A DNA stretch of 64,000 nucleotides from Bacillus sp. Xin1 (lineage in GTDB: Bacteria > Bacillota > Bacilli > Bacillales > Bacillaceae_G), in NCBI RefSeq assembly GCF_013314535.1, contig NZ_JABUAE010000020.1, positions 1-64,000 on the forward strand. The letters are read 5' to 3'. The notes below the pieces were generated by a model, which saw only the letters and a list, made by a program, of their open reading frames with translations, had not been told where the DNA came from and ran no database searches. The position numbers and the translations under genes are program-made. Below are positions 26,660 to 35,773 of this stretch, in pieces. Positions within the stretch are counted from its first letter, which is position 1; each line of letters begins with the position of its first letter.

Positions 26660-26998
26660 ATGCCCAAAAAGCGAACACATCATTTTAAAAGTGGTGAAAA
26701 AAACGAAGAATATGCAGCTGAAATCACGCCAGGACATCTTCCGATTAAACATAGACGTAAAGAAATTGCACATGAAATAGAAGGTACAAACACCGGTACA
26801 CTTATCGGCTATGTAGCACTATTTCTGTCTTTATTCTCGATTGCCTTTTACCCAGTTACCCTTGGTTCCCTTTCCATTTTAGTTGGCTTATTGGCTGTTA
26901 ATTTTGGAGCAAAAACACTCGGATATACAGCCATTGGATTTGGTAGTTTTTCTGTTTTATTTACGTTACTGTATCCACTTGCTTTATCAGCATTATAA
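26660..26998 (+). CDS. Small membrane protein, two helices
   Basis: 112 residues. A basic N-terminal half (KKRTHHFKSGEKNEEY, HLPIKHRRKEIAHE) lies in the cytosol, followed by two or three C-terminal transmembrane segments (LIGYVALFLSLFSIAFYPV onwards). Function unknown. A GAGAGAG site favours ATG 26660. Confidence 0.72.
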   Translation: MPKKRTHHFKSGEKNEEYAAEITPGHLPIKHRRKEIAHEIEGTNTGTLIGYVALFLSLFSIAFYPVTLGSLSILVGLLAVNFGAKTLGYTAIGFGSFSVLFTLLYPLALSAL

Positions 26999-26999
26999 A

Positions 27000-27026
27000 A
27001 ACACACCAAGTATTACTTGGTGTGTT
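27000..27026. terminator. Bidirectional terminator
   Basis: ACACACCAAGT/ACTTGGTGTGT with a 3-nt loop between convergent genes. Confidence 0.75.
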
Positions 27027-27238
27027 CACTCATGATACAACATAATATGTCCACATCCACAGCAATGCTTTGCTGTAATTTCTTGAAACACTGGATAATT
27101 TTCTTCATCCCGGTGTTCAATAAATACTTTTTCAAAACGATACATGTTTGGGGCGTATGCCCAGTCTTGTTTCGTACGTGCATATAATGTCGATGAAAAG
27201 AATTCGTCTCCACCACAAACCACACATGTTTTTTTCAT
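27026..27238 (-). CDS. Small zinc-ribbon-like protein
   Basis: 70 residues with two Cys pairs, CVVCGG at the start and HCCGCGH near the end, framing an aromatic middle. Likely a structural zinc site. AGGAGGG fits ATG 27238. Conserved-looking but of unknown role. A near-equal frame at 27013-27225 on the same strand is its shadow. Confidence 0.72.
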   Translation of the reverse strand: MKKTCVVCGGDEFFSSTLYARTKQDWAYAPNMYRFEKVFIEHRDEENYPVFQEITAKHCCGCGHIMLYHE

Positions 27239-27290
27239 TCTCATCCCTCCTATGCTTGTCTTATTTCATCTATATGAACATATGCACAAA

Positions 27291-27320
27291 AAAAAGACCT
27301 TCTATCATTAGAAAGTCTTT
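27291..27320 (-). terminator. Terminator overlapping a stop codon
   Basis: AAGACTTTCT/AGAAGGTCTT stem with a run of T on the minus strand. Confidence 0.75.
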
Positions 27321-27628
27321 TCCGTAACAAAAAGAAATGTACCGAATATGCCTGTTCCGCTATACTCTTTCTTTTTACCAGTTTCTGTTTCAAAAGTTTG
27401 TTTCACTGTGATAAAAAATACACCGTTTCGTGTATCCGTACTTACAAACTTCATTTTTTGTTCTTTCTTATCTACATTTTGTGTACATTCAAAGCTATCT
27501 TGATTACAAATCAATGCATGCTTGTCCTCTAAATAAGACCTGAAATCAGCTTCTTTCGGACAAGTTAAAAGTAGTACTGCAACAAGAATAATGCTGACAA
27601 TACCTACTGCTGTATAATATTTCTTCAT
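27308..27628 (-). CDS. Single-pass membrane or exported small protein
   Basis: 106 residues. One hydrophobic N-terminal helix (KYYTAVGIVSIILVAVLLL), then a soluble extracytoplasmic domain ending GTGIFGTFLFVTEKTF. AAAGGAG sets ATG 27628. No family recognised. Confidence 0.7.
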   Translation of the reverse strand: MKKYYTAVGIVSIILVAVLLLTCPKEADFRSYLEDKHALICNQDSFECTQNVDKKEQKMKFVSTDTRNGVFFITVKQTFETETGKKKEYSGTGIFGTFLFVTEKTF

Positions 27629-27644
27629 TTTTTCTCCTTTCAAA

Positions 27645-27677
27645 AAACAAGAAAACTTGACCTAAATCGTCAAGTTC
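27645..27677 (-). terminator. Terminator after the 282-codon gene
   Basis: AACTTGAC/GTCAAGTT stem followed on the minus strand by TTTTCTTGTTTTTT. Confidence 0.8.
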
Positions 27678-27679
27678 TC

Positions 27680-28528
27680 TTAGTCGACAACCCATTGCCA
27701 CTCTTGTTCTTTCTTATCAAAAATAAGCCAGCCCGTCTCGGTTGCAGCTTCTTTTAATTCCTCTACGTTGTCTAGTACTTCATCCGTACTTTCATACGAA
27801 CCAACTACATATACAGGAATCTCTAAACCTCTTCTTGATTCAATTTTTCCTGCCAAATCAATGTACAGACCATCTTCCATTAATGGAACAAGCCCAAGAA
27901 TCACTTCTTTTGAAATTGCTGGGAATATTTTTGATTTTTGAAAGAAAGAAAATCGTTTTTTTCCAAATGAACCGAGTTTGTACGGAATTACTTTGCTAAG
28001 CATTCCTACAAAATCAGCAATTCTACGGTAATACACTTTGTTGTACCAGCCGTCATCATGTGAAAAGTAGACAAATCTATTTTTCAATAATGGGAAAAAC
28101 GCTCTCCCAAGTGGTTCTTTTTTGTGAGCCAAATATAACAATTCTGCAATTTCCTTTGGCTCTAATTCATCTAAATCGCTTGCATCATCAAAGTCCACCC
28201 AACAAAACTCATCAAATTCATCAATCTCTGCTTTCATTAATTTATGTATGTTTTCTTCTTCGACATATTCGAATAAAGTATGATAGTGAAAATCAGTCCA
28301 CTCAAAATTATGTTTTAAAAGCAACACTTGATGAAGCGGTGAAGGGATATTACTTGCAAACTCTTCAAATGTAATTCCAGATGTAATAAAACAATGACCC
28401 CGACGATTACCATTAATATATATCATATTCTTTACTTGGTCAGATCCTCCAGACAAAGCACCTAGCCACCTTCGTTTTATATGTTTCAATTCTATAGCAT
28501 ATTTTAACATGAAAAATTTTAGAAACAT
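27680..28528 (-). CDS. Conserved hypothetical protein
   Basis: Up to 282 residues, cytosolic, acidic, rich in aromatic residues. No transmembrane segments or catalytic motif seen. Blocks such as WVDFDDASDLDELEPKEIAELLYLAH and FVYFSHDDGWYNKVYYR suggest a compact alpha/beta protein. The start is uncertain; no good ribosome site precedes 28528 and a Met seven codons in (28510) is equally possible. Confidence 0.65.
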   Translation of the reverse strand: MFLKFFMLKYAIELKHIKRRWLGALSGGSDQVKNMIYINGNRRGHCFITSGITFEEFASNIPSPLHQVLLLKHNFEWTDFHYHTLFEYVEEENIHKLMKAEIDEFDEFCWVDFDDASDLDELEPKEIAELLYLAHKKEPLGRAFFPLLKNRFVYFSHDDGWYNKVYYRRIADFVGMLSKVIPYKLGSFGKKRFSFFQKSKIFPAISKEVILGLVPLMEDGLYIDLAGKIESRRGLEIPVYVVGSYESTDEVLDNVEELKEAATETGWLIFDKKEQEWQWVVD

Positions 28529-28589
28529 AGAAAAAACTTCAAAAACTATTTACAATTTCATGAGTTTTATTACATACTGATTACAAGAA

Positions 28590-28620
28590 AAAAAGCCTGT
28601 TGAAAAACAGGCTTTTTTAA
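28590..28620 (-). terminator. Terminator after ytfJ
   Basis: AAAAAGCCTGTT/AACAGGCTTTTT with a GAAA-type loop. Confidence 0.9.
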
Positions 28621-29042
28621 GCGATTTCGTCCGGATTTTGCGGATGATGATTTTCAGTATGCTTTTCGTTTTTTTGAAAAATAGATTGAATCTTATCAAT
28701 TGTTTGTGGCGCTAACTCAATCATTTTTTCAGCTAGATGTGTCGCATTTTGTAAGTGAAGAATATTCACACCGTCTTTATTCACTACAAGAAAGGCTACT
28801 GGAGTAATCGAAACACCACCTGCACTCCCTCCGCCGAATGCCGGATTACCTTGCGCTTTCAGACCATCATTTGTTTGAAAATCCGATCCTCCTGCTCCAA
28901 ATCCAAACGCTACTTTGGAAACAGTTAACACTACACCACCGTCAGCCGTTTGAACAGGCTCTCCAACAATCGTATTTACATCGACCATTTCCTTTAAATT
29001 TTCCATTGCTGCTTTCATTAATCCTTGAATTGGATGATCCAC
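28617..29042 (-). CDS. ytfJ: GerW-family sporulation protein YtfJ
   Basis: 141 residues. The family core is plain: GEPVQTADGGVVLTVSKV, then GFGAGGSDF, GGGSAGGVSITPVAFLVV. In B. subtilis the protein is a forespore product needed for normal germination. It marks the organism as a spore former. AGGAGG precedes ATG. Monocistronic. Confidence 0.93.
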   Translation of the reverse strand: MDHPIQGLMKAAMENLKEMVDVNTIVGEPVQTADGGVVLTVSKVAFGFGAGGSDFQTNDGLKAQGNPAFGGGSAGGVSITPVAFLVVNKDGVNILHLQNATHLAEKMIELAPQTIDKIQSIFQKNEKHTENHHPQNPDEIA

Positions 29043-29180
29043 CGTTCATAACCTCCTTTGTCATATCTTTCCTAGTTTTTCCGAAACCTTGTGAACTAAA
29101 CATAAAATTTTATATTGATTTCAAAAACAATAAGTAATAATATTTAGAAAAAACAAAATAAAATAAAGAAGGGGATATCA

Positions 29181-29966
29181 ATGATACGAAAATTAACAAA
29201 GGATGATCATGAACAAGTACTGACATTTTTATCCGAGGAAGCAGCCATTAACCTATTCATAATCGGCGATATAGACGCCTTTGGTTACGATGCAGATTTT
29301 CAAGAGTTATGGGGGCAATTTGAAGAGAATGGAGCGTTACAATCCGTATTACTGCGCTTTCATGATTCATTTATTCCATATGGAAAAGATGATTTTTCCA
29401 CCGCTGACTATGAAGCAATTCTCTCACCTCACAAGCCACTGAAAATCTCTGGTAAATCGGACATTGTAGAAAGATTTGAGGGTATACACGGCATATATGT
29501 AGGGGCAAAAAATAAGATGTACTTTTGTGAATGTAAAGGTGATACTGCACTACCAGAATCAATACTACATACTGAGGTCAAACTAGCAACCACAGATGAT
29601 GTTAAGCAAATTATGAAACTTCGAAACAACATTGAAGAATTCCCTCACACAGAACAATCAGAAAAGATTTTGCGACAATCGCTTGAAACAAATACAGGAC
29701 GGACGTACTACATTGAAAAGAAAGGAGAAATCGTTGCTTCCGCTTCCACATCAGCTGAAAATTCCTTATCTGCAATGGTCGTTGGAGTATGTACGCATCC
29801 AGATTATCGCGGCAAAGGATATGCTTCGCTCATCTTACAAAAAATGATTCAGGATTTTACTCAAGAAGGAAGAACACTTTGCTTATTTTATAACAATCCA
29901 GCTGCCGGACGGATTTATAAACGTTTAGGATTTAAGGATATTGGAATGTGGACGATGTATCGGTGA
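29181..29966 (+). CDS. GNAT family N-acetyltransferase, two-domain
   Basis: 261 residues. An N-terminal degenerate GNAT-like half is followed by a C-terminal active-looking half with VVGVCTHPDYRGKGYASLIL (acetyl-CoA pyrophosphate loop R/Q-x-x-G-x-G/A) and LFYNNPAAGRIYKRLGF. Acetylates an unknown amine or peptide N-terminus. Confidence 0.87.
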   Translation: MIRKLTKDDHEQVLTFLSEEAAINLFIIGDIDAFGYDADFQELWGQFEENGALQSVLLRFHDSFIPYGKDDFSTADYEAILSPHKPLKISGKSDIVERFEGIHGIYVGAKNKMYFCECKGDTALPESILHTEVKLATTDDVKQIMKLRNNIEEFPHTEQSEKILRQSLETNTGRTYYIEKKGEIVASASTSAENSLSAMVVGVCTHPDYRGKGYASLILQKMIQDFTQEGRTLCLFYNNPAAGRIYKRLGFKDIGMWTMYR

Positions 29967-30111
29967 TGAAATACTGTATTAACTCGGAAGTTCACAACCT
30001 TGAGAAAAATTATAGACATAAAAGATTACAAAAGTGATGATGACATTGTCCTAGCTTTTTTCATATTGGTGCATCACTATGCTGCAGTATATTTTTACTG
30101 TGGACTCTATA

Positions 30112-30160
30112 TTGCCCCCACCTAGCTCTACATAAGCTTATAGCGGGGGCTTCTATTTTT
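30112..30160. terminator. Terminator-like hairpin between GNAT and lipoprotein array
   Basis: GCCCCC...GGGGGC with an inner AGCT/AGCTTA arm and T-rich sequence after it. The remaining 29967-30250 stretch shows no gene. Confidence 0.55.
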
Positions 30161-30250
30161 ATTAAGGCAACAACAATTCCTCTCGATAAAACTATGTATT
30201 CCTATTATAAATTCTAAACATAGCCCACAAAGTAATCTTTATAACATTCT

Positions 30251-30367
30251 TCATTTATTATCCTGATATTCCTTTTCATACTCTATTTTTGTTTCCCCCC
30301 CACCGCAGCCACCAAGCATTAAAACGAAAATCAACATCTTAATTGTTAATCTCATTAACTTTCTCAT
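30251..30367 (-). CDS. 38-residue mini-lipoprotein, deletion derivative
   Basis: MRKLMRLTIKMLIFVLMLGG then Cys at residue 21, an intact lipobox (LGGC). Only ETKIEYEKEYQDNK follows. The mature tip ETKIEYE equals the start of the neighbouring lipoprotein family and the end resembles its C-terminus, as if about 230 codons were deleted in frame. GGGGGAT precedes ATG. Either a dead remnant or a short surface peptide; the gene is too short to judge. Confidence 0.5.
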   Translation of the reverse strand: MRKLMRLTIKMLIFVLMLGGCGGGETKIEYEKEYQDNK

Positions 30368-30392
30368 TTTATCCCCCATGTAATATCCACAA

Positions 30393-31211
30393 TTATCTAT
30401 TATTTCCATACTGCTTTTTATAATTTTCATAGTCTTTTAATGCACTTTGATTATTATATTTTCTCCCAGCAAAATATGTATTAATTTGTAACATATATGT
30501 AACCATTTTCCCCTCTTCATTCTTTTTCTTATAGTCCACATAGACACTCAGTTCTAATAACTCCATTGATTGCTCTTTAGAATCTTTTGCAGCATTGAAA
30601 TTAAATACAATTGACGCACCATCATATTCATCATATTGTAGCTTCAATGTTTCATTTATCATTTGTTGAAATTCCGCTTCAGTTAAGTCATATCCTACTG
30701 AATTTGGTTCATCAAATCCTTTTTTATCATCACCCGGTTTCATCTTTAGTTTCCCTACTCCATGAAGACGATCCATAAGAAGCTTCACTTGAGAAACATC
30801 TGGGTTCAGATTTGTACTTTGTACTTGGCCATTTTCATATTTAATATTTGTACTATATATTTTTTCTTTTTTATAGTCTTTAATTTTATCCTTTTCTTTT
30901 CGTGTATCAATTTCTGTAATTACTGTTTGCGTTGTCGTACCATATAAGTTTTTTTCTTTCGTGTTATATACTCCATCAGTGGTTTGATATATATTTTTTT
31001 TGTGTATGCCATCTTCTTTCTCTTCAAATGTACTATGTATCACTCGTTCTTCTAAATGAGCATATCCATCATTACTCGCTGACATTACCGACTTCATATC
31101 TCCTTCATCTAAGTCCTTTACCAATCTTTCATACTCTATCTTTGTTTCACAGCCTCCAAGAATGGATAAAACAATTGACATGATAATTGCTAACTTTATT
31201 TGTTTTTTCAT
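30393..31211 (-). CDS. Lipoprotein, member of the T7SS-linked array
   Basis: 272 residues. A signal peptide ends in LGGC (lipid-modified Cys near residue 21), followed by a conserved mature domain: GCETKIEYERLVKDLDEGDMKSVMSASNDGYA, then GVYNTKEKNLYG, GKLKMKPGDDKK and a C-terminal VDYKKKNEEGK...INTYF block. Two paralogs lie at 31238-32052 (frameshifted) and 35774-36568. The fold resembles a sensor or LolA-like beta-rich domain by guess only. It would sit on the outer face of the membrane. Role as immunity protein for a secreted lipase is inferred from gene order. Confidence 0.82.
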   Translation of the reverse strand: MKKQIKLAIIMSIVLSILGGCETKIEYERLVKDLDEGDMKSVMSASNDGYAHLEERVIHSTFEEKEDGIHKKNIYQTTDGVYNTKEKNLYGTTTQTVITEIDTRKEKDKIKDYKKEKIYSTNIKYENGQVQSTNLNPDVSQVKLLMDRLHGVGKLKMKPGDDKKGFDEPNSVGYDLTEAEFQQMINETLKLQYDEYDGASIVFNFNAAKDSKEQSMELLELSVYVDYKKKNEEGKMVTYMLQINTYFAGRKYNNQSALKDYENYKKQYGNNR

Positions 31212-31237
31212 TTCAGCACCCCGTGTGGCATTCTCCT

Positions 31238-32052
31238 TTATTTTTTATCATGATATGCCTTCTCATAATCTACATATCCTTTTTTCGCATCTTGATTGTT
31301 ATCTTGTTTTCTATTAAAGTATGTGTGTATCTGTAACGCATATCTTACTAAATTCCCCTCATCGTTCTTTTTTTTGTAGTCTACATCAATACTTACTTGC
31401 ATTATCTGCATTGGATTTTTTGCGGCGTCAAGATGAAGTACAATTGTCGCCCCACGATATTCATCATATTGTATTTTCAGTTTGTCATTAATAACACTTT
31501 GAAATTCTGATTCAGTTAAGCTATATCCAACTGTATTCGGCTGATCAAATTTTTTGATATCATCGCCTGGCTTCATCTTTAGTTTCCCTATTCCTTTCAA
31601 ACGGTCACAATTAAATTAACGTATGAAACATCAAGATTAGAATCTGAACTTTGTACCTGCCCATTTTTATACATAATATTTGTACTATAAACAGTTTCTT
31701 TTTTATAATTTGCGTTTGTCCCTTTTTCCTTTTTATTCTCTATGTCAGTAGCAATTGTTTGTGTTGTGTCTCCATATAAACTTTTATCTTTCGTATTATA
31801 TACACCTTCCGTAGTTTGACGGATTGTTTTACTGTGCCTTCCATCCTCTTTTTCCTCGTACGTACTGTATATACCTCTTTGTGTCACATGCGCATACCCA
31901 TCATCACTCGCAGACATAACCTTCTTCATGTCTTCTTCATCCAAGGCCTTTACAAATGGTTCATATTTAATTTTCGTTTCAAAAAAGCTACACCCACTAA
32001 GTAAACTTCCAACGATCGCCATAAGCATCAGCACCTTAGCTTTCTTTTTCAT
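31238..32052 (-). pseudogene. Frameshifted lipoprotein paralog
   Basis: The N-terminal half (lipobox LSGC, ETKIKYEPFVKALDEEDMKK) and the C-terminal half (GIGKLKMKPGDDIKKF to the end) are in different frames. Comparison with the intact copy at 35774 (ACGATCCACAA against ACGGTCACAA) shows one base missing near 31605. The two halves together equal the full 264-residue protein. It lies right behind an essC 3' remnant exactly as the intact copy lies behind essC. Confidence 0.9.
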
Positions 32053-32232
32053 ACTGTCACCTCATTCGTTACTCTTGGTATTTTAAGTTTTATAATGTTT
32101 CCTTTTTAGTAGTCATACACTTCGTCTTTTCCTAAAGATGTTTTGTTACTTACGTATTTAATATTGAAAACACTTTGATCGTTTAATAGTATAGTGATGA
32201 TACCCGCTGTTAGTTTACTTCTCATTTTCAAA
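32049..32232 (-). pseudogene. Decayed duplicate of the essC 3' end
   Basis: About 180 bp match 36565-36750: coding KMRSKLTAGII, NDQSVFNIKY, LGKDEVY, then RVTNEVTV and the same ATGA overlap with the following lipoprotein. A CAA-to-TAA change creates a stop in the block corresponding to YYQKGS. The unit [essC end + lipoprotein] therefore exists twice. Confidence 0.88.
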
Positions 32233-32307
32233 TTGAAGTCTGCCAACATCTACAGAATAATAATATACTTACTTAACTTATTGTTATTAATCTTAGCAAG
32301 TGCATAA

Positions 32308-32353
32308 AAAGAAAGAGCATATTTTGAAAAAACGATTAAAACATGCTCTTACA
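32308..32353. terminator. Hairpin, possible terminator
   Basis: AAGAGCAT...ATGCTCTT with extended AAAA/TTTT arms. The region 32233-32432 holds no other feature. Confidence 0.5.
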
Positions 32354-32432
32354 CTTTTAATACAAATGATTCATTTTACGAACTTATATCATGCTTTCAC
32401 ACCAAATAATAAACGTAAAGAGTGCTTTAGGT

Positions 32433-33421
32433 TTATTCCTTAGGATACCTTTCTTTTATAAATCCTTCGATGCTATTACTTTTTTTGATTTCTTCTGATG
32501 ATAACAAGGATGTCCCACTTGTTCTATCCTTGTTGGTTAAAAAGATAGTAAATTCTTTATTATATAGTTCCTCTTTAAGGATAGTGATCACCTTTGTCAT
32601 ATCCTCAGTAAAAAAATCGGGATTATTTTTATATTGGTCCATAATAACTAAAGTCACCTCATACTCCGGACACTCCCCATCTTTTGGATGTGAACAAGTA
32701 ATATCTTCAAATGCAAAACGGTCGTTTTGAACTTCCTTTAATCTGTCTCCTACTTTTGTTTGAGTTTGAATCAAATATGTCCAATAACTTCTTAAAGTGT
32801 TTTTCATTGTTAGTAGCAGTTCTTCTTTCGTTATAACTTTTTGTACGTTTTCAAAAGGGAGACCTAAAGATTCACCATTATGATCTTTAATTTCAAGTTC
32901 TGTAATCTTTTTATTACTCTTCTGAATGAGTTGGAATAAAGCATATAAACGATCTAATTCTGCTGATTCAAATTGACTATAATCAATCTTGTTACTCGTT
33001 TTTAAAGTTAATAACAACTCATCAGTTGGTTTGTCTTCATTATAATCAACTATATACTGAAGAACACTTTCTTTTTCAGATTCCTCGTAGTCTAATTTTT
33101 TAATTTCTTTTAAAATTGGTTTAAATTCCTTATATTGCTCATATGTATTTTTTCCGTATTGGTATTCATCACCTTTTATTGTTGAATAGAAGAAACCATC
33201 TACCTCTACTCGAAATTGCATATTTTTGTTATTTTTTGCTTGAACAGTATGATATGTATGTCCCATATTCCCTTCATGTATACCGCCCCAATCTGTTACA
33301 ACAACATCGATTCCATGTTTTTCTTTTATGTATTTTTTACCTGGTCTTCATTTTCATAATTACAACCACTCAAAAATAAGAAACATACTAATAACCACAT
33401 TACATTTTTCATTCTTTTCAT
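32433..33421 (-). pseudogene. Lipoprotein with homopolymer frameshift
   Basis: A start at 33421 gives a signal peptide (MKRMKNVMWLLVCFLFLSGC) with lipobox LSGC at residues 17-20, then NYENEDQVK, and stops. In the next frame KYIKEKHGIDVVVTDWGG leads without a break into the 277-codon frame MGHTYHTVQ... to 32433. One extra base in the run of six T (33333-33338) would restore a single lipoprotein of about 325 residues. It is unlike the 264-272-residue array. No family assigned. It could be a decayed or phase-variable surface protein of the secretion locus. Confidence 0.8.
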
Positions 33422-33428
33422 ATAACCC

Positions 33429-33506
33429 CTAATACCCCTTCCTTACGTAAGAAATGATTCCTTGTTGTGCAGCAAATTCAAAGCCATCTTTTCCCACAAT
33501 CAAAAT
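33429..33506 (-). pseudogene. C-terminal scrap of an unidentified gene
   Basis: 25 codons reading IVGKDGFEFAAQQG and ISYVRKGY then stop, with no start or body. Codon use is normal for a coding remnant. It lies between the effector-module terminator and the frameshifted lipoprotein. Confidence 0.35.
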
Positions 33507-33546
33507 AAGCTCCCCTCTTTCCATACAGGAAGAGGAAAGCTTATTT
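33500..33546 (-). terminator. Terminator of the effector module
   Basis: AATAAGCTTTCCTCTT/AAGAGGGGAGCTTATT imperfect stem with TTTT after it on the minus strand. Confidence 0.7.
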
Positions 33547-33555
33547 CCTTCTTAT

Positions 33556-33903
33556 TTATTGTTGCTCTTGTGTTTCTACCGCTTGATCTTTTTGCTCTCT
33601 TTTATTTTTCTCTATTACTTTTTCTACAAACTCATTCCGCCATATTTTAAATTTAGCCGCAAATTGACCTTCAATTTTATTTCGATACCCTTCAAACTTC
33701 ACTTCTACAATGTCAGAGTGATTAAATAGTTTATATGTTTCTCCTGTCAAACCGACTGGATGTAGTACTCCTCCATAATCATAGAACGTATCATCATCTA
33801 ACAAAACACCTCTTGTAGTGATTACATAATCTGCATCTTCTTCTGCGAAGCTTACTCTCACTACACTACCTAAAGGTAATACTTTTTCCATATAATCTTT
33901 CAT
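33556..33903 (-). CDS. DUF4176 protein, type VII effector partner
   Basis: 115 residues. LPLGSVVRVSFAEEDADYVITTRG, the following YDYGGVLHPVG and HSDIVEVKFEGY fit DUF4176, a small domain found almost only beside type VIIb effectors. A charged C-terminal tail follows. One base separates it from the preceding small gene, so they are translated together. In S. aureus a DUF4176-type protein accompanies the secreted lipase TslA (family knowledge, from memory). Confidence 0.78.
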   Translation of the reverse strand: MKDYMEKVLPLGSVVRVSFAEEDADYVITTRGVLLDDDTFYDYGGVLHPVGLTGETYKLFNHSDIVEVKFEGYRNKIEGQFAAKFKIWRNEFVEKVIEKNKREQKDQAVETQEQQ

Positions 33904-33904
33904 A

Positions 33905-34165
33905 TTAATTAACCGTCCCTTTTAATACTACGATTTTCTCTTCTATTTTTTGTCTCTTTTTTTCTAGTTGACGAATCCGATCAATAAAGGCATCACGTGT
34001 TTTTCCTTGCAAGTTGCTATCGATACTACTTTCCAATCTTCTAATATCACTCGTTAAAGCTGATGCTGCTTTTTCAAGTTGCATTACTACGTTCATAATT
34101 TGATCTCGTCCACCGTTATCCGGAAATGTACTATGAACTTTATTCATTATCATATGTAAATCCAT
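33905..34165 (-). CDS. Small helical effector partner (Lap/Tla-like)
   Basis: 86 residues, almost wholly helical, heptad-like (QLEKAASALTSDIRRLESSI, RQLEKKRQKIEEKIVVLKG). Size and shape match the WXG100-like partner proteins that bind LXG-type targeting domains. No WXG motif is seen. The frame is open to 34186 but GAAGGGG spacing prefers ATG 34165. Lies between the lipase effector and the DUF4176 gene. Confidence 0.65.
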   Translation of the reverse strand: MDLHMIMNKVHSTFPDNGGRDQIMNVVMQLEKAASALTSDIRRLESSIDSNLQGKTRDAFIDRIRQLEKKRQKIEEKIVVLKGTVN

Positions 34166-34203
34166 ATTCATTACCCCTTCTTCCATTCTATCAATATCAA
34201 ATT

Positions 34204-35745
34204 TTAATAATATGCAACCGCACCTAATTCCTCATCTTTTGCCATCATAGAAAAGATTGCTTCCGAAACATCTTCATTCAATTGTTTCAAATCTTTTGAG
34301 AGCTCTTTTACATCTTTTGAGATTTCACCTAATAATGAACGGTTTATTCCTCTACTACCATCATTCATAAAAAGATGAAGCAATGAGTGTCGATGAGTTA
34401 AAATATGCTCTGCTACAATTGCAGTAACATTTGTATCTATGTGGAAATCCCCTTTAAACATTTCTAATAAATCCTGCACATAAGAAGCTGCTACTTCTTT
34501 TGCAATTTCTAAAATTTCAGTTGCTGCTAGATACACCACGATGCGCCCCGCTAAAAAATCTACAGCAGCTTTAAATACAGATTCTAATACTTCTAACACC
34601 TTTTCTTTACATTTAGCTAGAGTTGTTTCGATCCAATCTACAGCGGTATCTACTGCACTCTTAATTTCTATCGTAGCTGTTATACTAAATTTAATAGCTT
34701 CTGATGTAATTTTTGATTTCATATTTTCATATTTTTGCTTTAATTCAGAAAGCCCTTCTTCAATTTTCACTTCTATTTCTACAGCATCTGAATAAACTGT
34801 TAACGCTCCTATGAATGCAGCGATTGGAGGGGTATTTATGATTTTTTTTATCACAGTTCCTCCTATAGCTTCCTCTACAGTAGACACTTTTCTTTTAAAC
34901 TTATCATGCACTATCCCTGTATAGAGCGCCCCAGTTGAATTTGAAATTTCTAAAAAACCTGGTTTTAAATCCCACCCTGTGTCATTGTCACTCACTAGCT
35001 TATCCGTCCATACTAAATGACCACTTTTATCATAATCATCTTTTGTAAAAGCATACGAATGTCCAGCGCCATTAGGAATTTTATACATTCTTCCAGGAGT
35101 GGTAAAATCACCAACGTTTATTCCAATGTGTAACGGATCATTTTCATTAATAATATTCCTAATGTTCTTCATATCGAATCCGTCACCAAATTTTTCAACA
35201 TCTCGATCCAGAACAGGAGCTGGATTTAATGTTAACGCTTCAATATTATCTTCTTGGTGTCTTAATGCTACCGTGTTAGCTATACCACCACCTAATGAAT
35301 GTCCTGTTACACTAATTTTCGCAGAAGGATTTTCATGTCTCATCCTCATATAAAAACTATCCCCTTGATCATACTGTTTTACTGCAAGATTCTGTTCCCA
35401 AACATTACCCAATGCTATTTTATTTGCATTCGTTATATTGTGACCAGCAATTTCAGCATCCGTTATTGCATCCGTTCCATCTTCTGTTCCTACATATGTT
35501 ATTACAATTTCTCCTGTTGTCGTATCTTTAAAAGCATATGCTGCAAATCCTGTTTTTTCATCTACTTCATGATCTATAAGCTCTGCATTGAAATTTTTTT
35601 GTAATCTTCTTAGATTCTTTTCGTCTGATTGATCATACGGATATTTGCCTGCCTTAAAATTATAGATATCCTGACCGGCTATCTCCAATTTCCCCCAATC
35701 AGAACTTATCTTTAACTTTTTATTTTGCTCCACATCCTTACTCAT
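34204..35745 (-). CDS. Type VII-associated lipase effector, reverse domain order
   Basis: 513 residues with no signal peptide. N-terminal alpha/beta-hydrolase lipase domain (about 20-260): VITYVGTEDGTD, nucleophile elbow GHSLGGG (Ser150), likely acid Asp203 (NENDPLHIG) and His229 (GAGHSYAF). The C-terminal half (290-513) is helical and amphipathic, with a final segment EISKDVKELSKDLKQLNEDV like an LXG-type targeting helix. Enzyme first and targeting domain last is the layout of S. aureus TslA, opposite to normal LXG toxins. Position after essC and before two small partner genes supports secretion through this system. Confidence 0.82.
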   Translation of the reverse strand: MSKDVEQNKKLKISSDWGKLEIAGQDIYNFKAGKYPYDQSDEKNLRRLQKNFNAELIDHEVDEKTGFAAYAFKDTTTGEIVITYVGTEDGTDAITDAEIAGHNITNANKIALGNVWEQNLAVKQYDQGDSFYMRMRHENPSAKISVTGHSLGGGIANTVALRHQEDNIEALTLNPAPVLDRDVEKFGDGFDMKNIRNIINENDPLHIGINVGDFTTPGRMYKIPNGAGHSYAFTKDDYDKSGHLVWTDKLVSDNDTGWDLKPGFLEISNSTGALYTGIVHDKFKRKVSTVEEAIGGTVIKKIINTPPIAAFIGALTVYSDAVEIEVKIEEGLSELKQKYENMKSKITSEAIKFSITATIEIKSAVDTAVDWIETTLAKCKEKVLEVLESVFKAAVDFLAGRIVVYLAATEILEIAKEVAASYVQDLLEMFKGDFHIDTNVTAIVAEHILTHRHSLLHLFMNDGSRGINRSLLGEISKDVKELSKDLKQLNEDVSEAIFSMMAKDEELGAVAYY

Positions 35746-35773
35746 ATTACTCCCTCTCCCTCCTAATCATTTA

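Noticed and set aside
27013-27225. Second small ORF overlapping the zinc-ribbon gene
   Set aside because: Same strand, other frame, weaker start. The Cys pairs and ribosome site support 27026-27238 only.
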